Notes under the pieces: model-generated
What the model saw: only the letters and a program-made list of their open reading frames with translations
Told to the model about the DNA's origin: nothing
Databases searched by the model: none
In this document: positions 58,522-64,000 of the stretch, piece by piece
How positions within the stretch are numbered: position 1 is the first letter of the stretch
How the letters are laid out: each line of letters starts with the position of its first letter
NCBI GenBank assembly: GCA_024752435.1
Contig: CP103034.1
Location: 744,001-808,000, forward strand
DNA: 64,000 nt
Direction: 5' to 3'
From: Allantophomopsis cytisporea
Lineage: Eukaryota > Ascomycota > Leotiomycetes > Phacidiales > Phacidiaceae
Made by a program: the position numbers and the translations under genes

Positions 58522-58765
58522 AGACGTTCTATTCGTTTTGGGCCAATACCGACAGTACTTATAATTTGCGTTTTTACCTGGAGTTATTATTGAGCCAGCC
58601 AATGTCAGTACAGATGAAATTCAAATCGTTGTTCTATTCGTTAAACCTTTTATGATTATGGGCTGTGCAGAAATGCAAGTTCCTCTCCACAATGGCTCCG
58701 TGCCCAATCTTTAACGCCAAAGCTCATGCAACGCCTATGCCACCATTTCAGATTGTGCTTGCCTT

Positions 58766-60047
58766 TCAAGGGGCTTCGTAATAACCCTCGTTTCCACCCT
58801 GACTAAAACTGATGCCCCCTAACGATGAGTCGAAATTGAACGCACCGCCGTTCGATGAAGCGCCGTGTTTAGATTTAGCCTGTTGTCTTGAGTGCTCAAC
58901 AATAGCATTCTTGCGGCCTGTTTCGCGAACGTCTTTAATATTCTGAACCATACTGCTTAAAAGAGAAACAAGATTAACATCGTTCTGTTCCGCGAGTTGT
59001 TGCTGTTTGTATGTTCCCTTGTCAGCTGGTATGAGAAGCGTGAGTCGGTTCAGTAGAGCCTGGATTGATCGGAGAATACCGTAATCAACAGGCGCATACT
59101 GCTTACTTTCTACCTCAGATGTATCGAGAGGCTTTCCAGCAACAAAAGATGGTGGAAGACTCTGGAGATAGGTTGCGAGAAGTGTGATTCGGGACTGAAG
59201 CATCTTAATGGCGTTGGCTTTAGCATTTAGAGATGCGATAAGTTCTTCGTCCTCGCGTGACAGCTGGGGTCCCTTGTCTTTTTTCTCTGAGGACTCCGTT
59301 GTCTTGTCTTTGCTAGTCGTACCAGTTGTAATAGCAGCTGCGTTTCCACTACCCTTTGCAACAAAATCTACACTAATCATCTCCGCCTCTCCTGTCTCAA
59401 CCGTGTATGGAAGTTCTCTGAACTTCAGTTTGATTTGCGAGTCCTCTCCGTCGCTCATGGGCTTGTCCTCTCCATCTGTGACAGCACCTTCCGCTTCATA
59501 ATTGCTCTCGTAGATTGTCAAGGGAAGCTTGCCGCCAGTGTTCTTCTCTAGTGCAGCTGTGGGATGGAATCCAAGAAGGAGTGTAGGATCGGTATGTTCC
59601 AGAATTTGTCGGTGAATGGGAAGATGATGTGGCTGGGGTCCTGACTCTGGCATCAACGTGTACCATCCAACCAAGTCTAGAGCCGGCTGCTTATGTACTT
59701 CCTTCACTACACAAAATATTAGTACTATGTTCACGATCTGAGAGCTGACGGTTCTCACTCTGCTGGAGGCGCTCCTCAAACCAGGTCTCATTTAGTGTCA
59801 TATCTGCAGGATTTTCTGGCTTTGCCGCTGCATTAACAAGAACCTCAAATGCATGCTCGATCGTTATCTCTCGTCCATGCTGCTGGCCAAGTAGAGCACC
59901 GATTATTGGTGTGGTCTGGTTTCGCAATGTGTGTCTTGTAATGTAATCGGAGATGGTGAGCAACACTAGTGGGTGCAAGGCGACATGGAGGCCCGAGTCG
60001 GTAGGTTTCTGTGTGGAAAGCAGCGGGTTCTGCTCTTCGATAGCCAT
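58766..60047 (-). CDS. csnF: COP9 signalosome subunit 6 (MPN-, non-catalytic)
   Basis: CSN6 is a scaffold partner of the deneddylase CSN5 in the COP9 signalosome, which removes NEDD8 from cullins. Exons are 60047-59759 and 59706-58766 (intron 52 bp), coding 409 residues. The MPN domain spans about residues 15-185: LHPLVLLTISDYITRH, TPIIGALLGQQHGREI and the continuation MKEVHKQPALDLVGWYTLMP. The JAMM zinc motif (HxHx10D) is missing, as expected for CSN6: after GWYTLMPESG there is only HHLPIHRQI, and the region LLGFHP lacks the metal triad. The C-terminal half is helical, typical of the CSN6 helical bundle, and ends in a Gly/Ser/Phe-rich tail. The open frame's upstream TTG at 60083 is ignored; ATG 60047 starts the protein. 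Gene symbol by analogy with Aspergillus. Divergent from GUP1. Confidence 0.9.
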
Positions 60048-60420
60048 GTTTCCGGTGGTTATGGCTCTGGCTAAAGTGCTCAACGAGAGGTGTTGTGGCT
60101 GCTGAGCGACGAGATGTTGTGTTGATAGACGACTGAAGCTGTGACGACGATGGAAGCTTTATCGATTGCGCGGAGACTTTGGTGCCTCAGAACGGATTAT
60201 TTAAAGACATTACCTAATTGGGTAGCTTTCTGGAAGGCAGATCAAGGAATGATACCCTGAATATCATAAGCCGAGGCGTGCTTCTAGATAAATCCGTGCT
60301 ACGTATTCACAAGCACCGATTCGCCGTGTTTTAAGGGACTTTCTCTCCTTTCGCGACTCGACTTCCCCAGATTCGAACCTTTCAATTCACCCTCATTCAT
60401 ACCGATCAGATGCTGCTACT
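60048..60420. promoter_or_regulatory. Shared upstream region of divergent CSN6 and GUP1
   Basis: This 373 bp separates the start codons of CSN6 (leftwards) and GUP1 (rightwards) and must contain both promoters. It is the tightest head-to-head pair in the window. A short C/T-rich stretch precedes GUP1. No specific site is assigned. Confidence 0.5.
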
Positions 60421-62575
60421 ATGAGTATCTTCTCTTACATTCGGAGCATTTACGCTCTCGATACAATAGACACACGCTTCACCAGCTCCTCAGCAACTCC
60501 ATACAAAGCAGTCGTCGATGCGCGTCTCGACCCCACAAGCCCTCATTCCAAGAAGGATGGTCCTCCTCAAGGGGTTCCTGTACGGTTGGACGGGAGTGGA
60601 AGACCAATAGCCCAGCCGTCGCGATGGAGGACTCCCGAATTCTACTTCTACTATCTTGTCTTTATTGTCGTGGTCCCTTATATGTTCTATATCGCGTATG
60701 ATGTTTCTAGACGTTCGTGTTATGATAATCCAGTCTGTCCTTAGAACCGAAGTCTGACAATCGACATAGCTTCTGACCCAAATTATCACAAATATCAGCA
60801 CTTACTCTCAGATGGATGGATACCGGGGCGTAAAATCGTAGGTTTTCCTCATAGGACAAAAGTTCTGCAAAACTAAGTGTATGCTATTTAGGACATCTCT
60901 GATGCGCAATACTTCACCTTTCGTCGGAATATTCCTTACCTCGGTTCTCTCATTATTTTCCATCCTTTGCTGCGCAAAGCATACGAATATTTACGTCCAA
61001 TTCCCGGTAGGGACCTGAGGAAAGGGAAGGCCGTCGCCGGATATGTGTCTCCTGCAGAGAGTGATGCTCGACTACAGAACCGTGCTTCTTTCGACTTTGG
61101 ATTTGCGCTTCTGTTCATCATTGCCATGCATGGTTTCTCAGCCATCAAGATCATGATTATCTTGTGGATCAACTACACTCTGGCAACCCGTCTTCCAAGA
61201 AACTATGTTCCTGCTGTGACCTGGATCTTTAACATTGGCACACTCTTCGCCAATGAACTTTCCGATGGATACCATTTTGCGACTGTCGCGAACTTCTTTT
61301 CACCCGTACAACAGGGAAGCACAGTACATTCTTGGGGCGAGTGGCTGGATAACTACAGCGGATTGATGCACAGATGGGAGATTTTGTTCAACCTCACAGT
61401 TCTGAGACTAATCAGTTTCAACTTGGATTATTATTGGAGCTTAGATAGAAGTCGCGCGGGAAGTCCTATCGAGGTATGTTGAGATAAAGGGGCTCCCTCC
61501 TTGGTGTTTTGAGTTCCTGATCTTGCGAAAAGACTGAGCTAATAAACATAAGAAGAAACAACTCGACCCTGCAAACCTTTCAGAGAGAGACCGTATTGCC
61601 ACGCCAGCAGCAGCAAAAGATTACAGTTTCCGCAATTATATTGCATACGCACTGTATTCTCCACTATATCTTGCAGGACCAATCATCACCTTCAACGATT
61701 ATATTTCTCAGTTGAAGTATCCACCAGCGAGCATTGAGACTGCTCGTACAATCAAATACGGCATTCGCTTCCTCCTTTGTCTCCTAGCTATGGAGCTTGT
61801 CCTTCACTTTGATTACTGTATCGCAATCTCGAAAGCGAACCCAGATTGGACACAGTATACCCCGGCCCAACTTTCTCTCCTGTCCTATTTCAACCTTCAC
61901 GTTCTGTGGCTTAAATTGCTTCTACCGTGGAGATTTTTCCGACTTTGGGCCCTTGTCGATGGGGTTGATCCTCCCGAGAACATGCTTCGTTGTCTTTCTG
62001 ATGTTCCATCCACAGTTGCTTTTTGGCGTGGATGGCATAGAAGTTTCAACCGCTGGCTTATTCGCTACATTTATGTACCAATGGGCGGCTCAAATACCAA
62101 GGGTAGATGGGGAGTTGCCTCAGCGGTGCTTAATTATCTCACCGTATTTACTTTCGTCGCATTGTGGCATGACATCAAGCTCAACCTCTTGATCTGGGGT
62201 TGGTTGATCGTGCTCTTCATGATGCCTGAAGTTATTGCGGGTTACTTGTTCCCTAGAAAGAGGTGGGAAAACCACCTTACAGCTTACAGGTGTCTCTGTG
62301 GTGTTGGTGTAGTTGGTAACCTCATGATGATGATGATGGCCAATCTGGTCGGTTTTGCGGTTGGAGTTGATGGACTTAAAAGTATCATTCATGGCATTTT
62401 CAGGGACTATTCTGGTAAGTTTCTTCGTCCGTGCTTAATATCTGAGGCACCGTCTGACAAAAGAACAGGTCTGGTATTCTTGGTCACAGCATCATCAGCG
62501 CTATTTGTTGGCATTCAGGTAATGTTTGAGGTTCGGGAGGCGGAGATGCGCAAGGGTATTTTTCTTAAGTGTTAA
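60421..62575 (+). CDS. GUP1: Gup1-type MBOAT O-acyltransferase
   Basis: Gup1 is a membrane-bound O-acyltransferase of the ER that remodels the lipid of GPI anchors; it was originally named for glycerol uptake. I splice exons 60421-60712, 60770-60837, 60892-61473, 61553-62414 and 62469-62575 (introns 57, 54, 79 and 54 bp) to 636 residues, the expected length. The protein starts with a cytosolic/basic N-terminus and then a membrane helix, YLVFIVVVPYMFYIAY. The block YHKYQHLLSDGWIPGRKI comes entirely from the short second exon. Later blocks are NIPYLGSLIIFHPLL, MHGFSAIKIMIILWINY and FRNYIAYALYSPLYLAGPII. The conserved MBOAT histidine is in VALWHDIKLNLLIWGWL, with the upstream FWRGWHRSFNRWLIRYIYVP. 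About ten membrane helices can be counted. The first donor is GTTCGT, weaker than usual, but the join is confirmed by family sequence. Confidence 0.93.
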
Positions 62576-63938
62576 AGGTTTGGTGGCGACAATGGACGAT
62601 ATACCATATTTGCAAAACATGAAAATATTGAACAATATTGAGCATATCCATCGTATTGAATGCCGCATGATGAGTATATCCATATGAGAAAAGTACACAT
62701 TATGTGCAATCTGTAGTAAAAGTATAGAGGAGCTACTGATGTCGACAGCCTCTATCATCTTTGTCTCTAATATCCATGATGATGCTAGGCCTTTCTGCAA
62801 GGCCATTTCCTACTGAACTAGAAGCATTTTTAGATTATGATGTATCAACATCGTCTTATAGTCCTTCTATATGTGCATAGCGGCAAATTTGACATGCGTA
62901 ATCGTCACTTAAAAGTCCAAAAGCCCTTCTCTTACTCGGATGATCTCATAGACTTAATAAAGCTTCAAACCTATCGTTATCCTAGATCATTGCCAACAAA
63001 ACCTAACGAGTCTTTTAATTCCAAATATTGTTCGTGAGAGTCCAATGAGCAGTTAACATGCGGTTTATTTCAAGCTTATCTGCTGAGCTTGGAGAAAGAA
63101 CTCAAGAAGTGAAGTCATTCCGTCACGACAATTGCAATGTTGAAACGGATTGGATGACTTAGCAGAAGCTACGCCCCTGTTCACCCAGATTCAGTGTGTA
63201 CCAGAAAGAAAATTCTGGACACTTTAGAATGTATAATTCAATCGAGATGGAGATTACAGATATACTATATGCTCATTATTGGATACAGTGATGAAGTCGC
63301 AGACCTCATTAGGTTGCGGTTCTTGGTTGCAGGGTGCTCAGTTTCGGTGATATTCCATGCAGGGAAGGTATAGCTGCTTTGCTGTCTCCAGTGGACACGA
63401 GACCAGTGCAACCTAAAGTCCAAAAAACTTTGAATATTTCCATGACTTAATCACGATATAACTCATCCAACATTTGATGGATTCAGAATCCGAAAAGGGC
63501 AAATGTCTGGCAAAAATGCAAAAAATGAATCTGTCTGAGTAAATCAGAAGTTGTGTTCCAAAGATTTGATAGCGGAGTATAATGGGCATGGGCCACGGAA
63601 ATCTCTGGTAAAAGGCAAGAGGTTTATTCTGAACTAGCCTGTCCCACTCCAATAATCTCGTTGCTTATTTGAATACTTGAACACTCTATTCGCCCCACGC
63701 TGCTACAGACCTCACTTCTTCTGATGACATATCACTAGGTCCTTTATATGAAATTTACAATTACATCACATTTGACAATCCCATCACAACGCAAAAATAT
63801 TAGAGCCGCATGGTATTCTGCTCCGCAAGCACGCTATTATCTAAAACGCACAGCAGTTACTCCCTGCGATTATTGAGATCTATTATGCAACTCTAATCAA
63901 CAGACATCCCGCAACAAATGCTTCAGTAGAACGAAAGT
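62576..63938. other. Right-end intergenic region, no gene seen
   Basis: The 3' flank of GUP1 followed by AT-rich sequence. No open frame with coding character. A TTCGATTC word near 63985 (minus strand) was considered as a tRNA B-box and rejected. Confidence 0.5.
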
Positions 63939-64000
63939 ATGCCAGACCAAATCCTCGCCCTCCATAACAGCTCCAGCGATCTCTCGGAATCGAACATCAA
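63939..64000 (+). CDS. Possible start of a gene running off the right edge
   Basis: From an ATG at 63939 the frame is open to the window edge for 20 codons, rich in Ser, Leu, Asp and Asn, and the sequence becomes less AT-rich than the preceding 300 bases. That is weak evidence: 20 open codons occur often by chance. Too short for any function call. Confidence 0.2.
   Translation, partial: MPDQILALHNSSSDLSESNI

Noticed and set aside
63975..64000. Possible minus-strand tRNA around TTCGATTC at the right edge
   Set aside because: T-stem pairs fail after the first base pair, and the 5' half would be outside the window.
1..64000. CRISPR arrays, prophage, insertion sequences, secondary-metabolite cluster
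   Set aside because: Eukaryotic DNA with dispersed genes; no direct-repeat/spacer arrays, no transposase or polyketide/NRPS signatures. ERG5 alone does not make a cluster.

Overview
The window is nuclear DNA of a filamentous ascomycete. The evidence is many short introns (about 47-99 bp) with GTAnGT-like donors and CTNAC-like branch sites, single genes well spaced on both strands, and a fungal gene set: a chitin synthase, ERG5, a Bir1-type survivin homologue, GUP1, ALG9, a cutinase and an oligopeptide transporter. The combination and gene style suggest a Leotiomycete such as the Sclerotiniaceae, but that placement is inference. I see no bacterial, viral or CRISPR features and no convincing tRNA or rRNA gene.

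Layout. 1-4.9 kb: the 5' part of STU1/CLASP (-, cut by the window edge), a BSP-type metalloprotease-like protein (+), and an unknown single-pass acidic protein (-). 6.3-8.0 kb: ERG5 (-). 10.8-13.6 kb: a GNAT acetyltransferase (+) and a secreted cutinase (-). 14.5-20.1 kb: BIR1 (-) and TAM41 (+), divergent. 21.5-28.1 kb: an Mpv17/PMP22 protein (-) and a NIPA-type magnesium transporter (+), separated by 3.4 kb without a gene. 29.6-37.6 kb: a DUF3445 heme N-demethylase-like protein (-), ALG9 (-), NAF1 (+), and a divergent sugar-phosphate/nucleotide-sugar transporter-like gene (+) that appears only after splicing four exons. 37.6-42.4 kb: a 4.9 kb stretch with only simple repeats, ending in the long leader of a chitin synthase (42.4-45.1 kb, +). 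47.3-50.7 kb: a 14-exon oligopeptide transporter (+) interrupted by one in-frame TGA. 53.0-62.6 kb: the Hsp110-family chaperone Hsp88/Sse1 (+), a zinc polyol dehydrogenase (+), COP9 signalosome subunit 6 (-) and GUP1 (+), the last two divergent. The final 1.4 kb holds no supported gene, apart from a possible start codon at the right edge.

The genes do not form a pathway cluster. They are dispersed housekeeping functions: sterol and N-glycan synthesis, cell wall, chromosome segregation and microtubules, snoRNP assembly, mitochondrial lipid, chaperone and signalosome. A few accessory genes are mixed in: cutinase, OPT transporter and polyol dehydrogenase. Exon structures below were worked out by hand from splice signals and frame continuity, and each complete spliced model closes in frame. 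No clearly novel system is present. The best leads are the single nonsense codon in the otherwise intact OPT gene, the multi-exon transporter-like gene at 36.5-37.6 kb, and an in-frame optional intron in the presumed targeting region of TAM41.
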